Below are positions 6,379-6,465 of a stretch of 6,465 nucleotides of DNA, piece after piece. The translations under genes and the position numbers were made by a program. Positions within the stretch are counted from its first letter, which is position 1. Each line of letters opens with the position of its first letter. The notes under the pieces were generated by a model. It was given only the letters and a program-made list of their open reading frames with translations. It did no database searches and had not been told where the DNA came from. Source of the stretch: an uncultured Prevotellaceae bacterium (GTDB lineage Bacteria; Bacteroidota; Bacteroidia; Bacteroidales; Bacteroidaceae); NCBI GenBank assembly GCA_947306845.1, contig CAMZHP010000193.1, forward strand, positions 1 to 6,465, read 5' to 3'.

Positions 6379-6465
6379 AATTCTCCAATTCGAAAATTCG
6401 TGAGGATAATAATTCATGTCCCGAATTAGAGAATTTGAGAATTGATGATAATGATTCTACAGATT
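6379..6465. repeat. Conserved 87-bp core, copy 2, with 14-bp inverted repeat
   Basis: Second copy of the core, exactly 126 bp after the first. The inverted-repeat arms are at 6379-6392 and 6422-6435, both identical to those of copy 1. The middle octamer reads AATTTGAG instead of AATTAGAG. The window ends at the last base of the core, so any further copies are unseen. Confidence 0.8.

Larger units (their letters stand above)
6204..6465. repeat. AT-rich tandem array, 126-bp period, running off the right edge
   Basis: Shifting the sequence by 126 bp aligns 6204-6339 with 6330-6465 without gaps. This gives two full periods (6204-6329 and 6330-6455), and a third begins at 6456 and reaches the window edge. 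Each period has a conserved 87-bp core and a diverged 39-bp part (6214-6252 against 6340-6378, 25 of 39 identical by my count). All six frames are closed by stop codons in the core, so it is not coding. Left of 6204 only a trace of similarity remains (AGAATTG near 6187-6193), so the array seems to fade out about 75 bp upstream of the greA -33 box. No gene is seen between 6092 and the edge. Confidence 0.85.

Noticed and set aside
6204..6465. CRISPR array
   Set aside because: The 126-bp period and 87-bp core are far too long, only two full copies are seen, and the 39-bp parts between cores are related to each other rather than unrelated spacers.

Overview
The window looks like a chromosomal segment of a Bacteroidota bacterium, most likely a gut or rumen Prevotella-type organism (Prevotellaceae). 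Three things point there: promoters of the Bacteroidota -33 TTG / -7 TAnnTTTG type, start codons without a Shine-Dalgarno sequence, and proteins that resemble Bacteroidales families. These include a PA14-containing GH3 enzyme, a coiled-coil Cbp1-like lipoprotein and an exported GH13 enzyme. The genus is an inference, not a demonstrated fact.

Layout. Positions 3-1349 (+) are the C-terminal half of a glycoside hydrolase family 3 enzyme whose N-terminal catalytic barrel lies upstream of the window. A strong hairpin terminator (1393-1424) and then a Bacteroidota promoter (1425-1455) separate it from a probable two-gene operon. The first gene (1481-2749) encodes an exported protein of unknown function. 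The second (2781-3680) encodes a coiled-coil lipoprotein resembling the Cbp1 collagen-binding adhesin family. A 15-bp perfect stem (3693-3731) ends this operon and probably also the convergent minus-strand gene 3746-5515. That gene encodes a secreted or periplasmic GH13 alpha-glucosidase/alpha-amylase-type enzyme. Upstream of it on the same strand lies greA (5600-6076), with a good promoter at 6101-6131. From about 6204 to the right edge there is no gene, but an AT-rich tandem array with a 126-bp period.

How the genes work together. The GH3 and GH13 enzymes fit a lifestyle of plant polysaccharide and starch or maltooligosaccharide breakdown, but they are separate transcription units and no susC/susD pair is visible. 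The middle operon probably makes two cell-envelope proteins. GreA is a housekeeping RNA polymerase factor.

Most worth a second look: (1) the GH13 enzyme keeps its catalytic triad but has Ser-Tyr in place of the usual Asn-His of conserved region I; (2) the 126-bp tandem array upstream of greA has an 87-bp core that is nearly identical between copies while the rest of the period has diverged, and the core contains a 14-bp inverted repeat; (3) a small GC-rich palindromic repeat supplies the stop codon and last residues of greA; (4) an uncharacterised exported protein is paired with the Cbp1-like lipoprotein. I see no clear sign of a defence system, integrated mobile element, CRISPR array or RNA gene.
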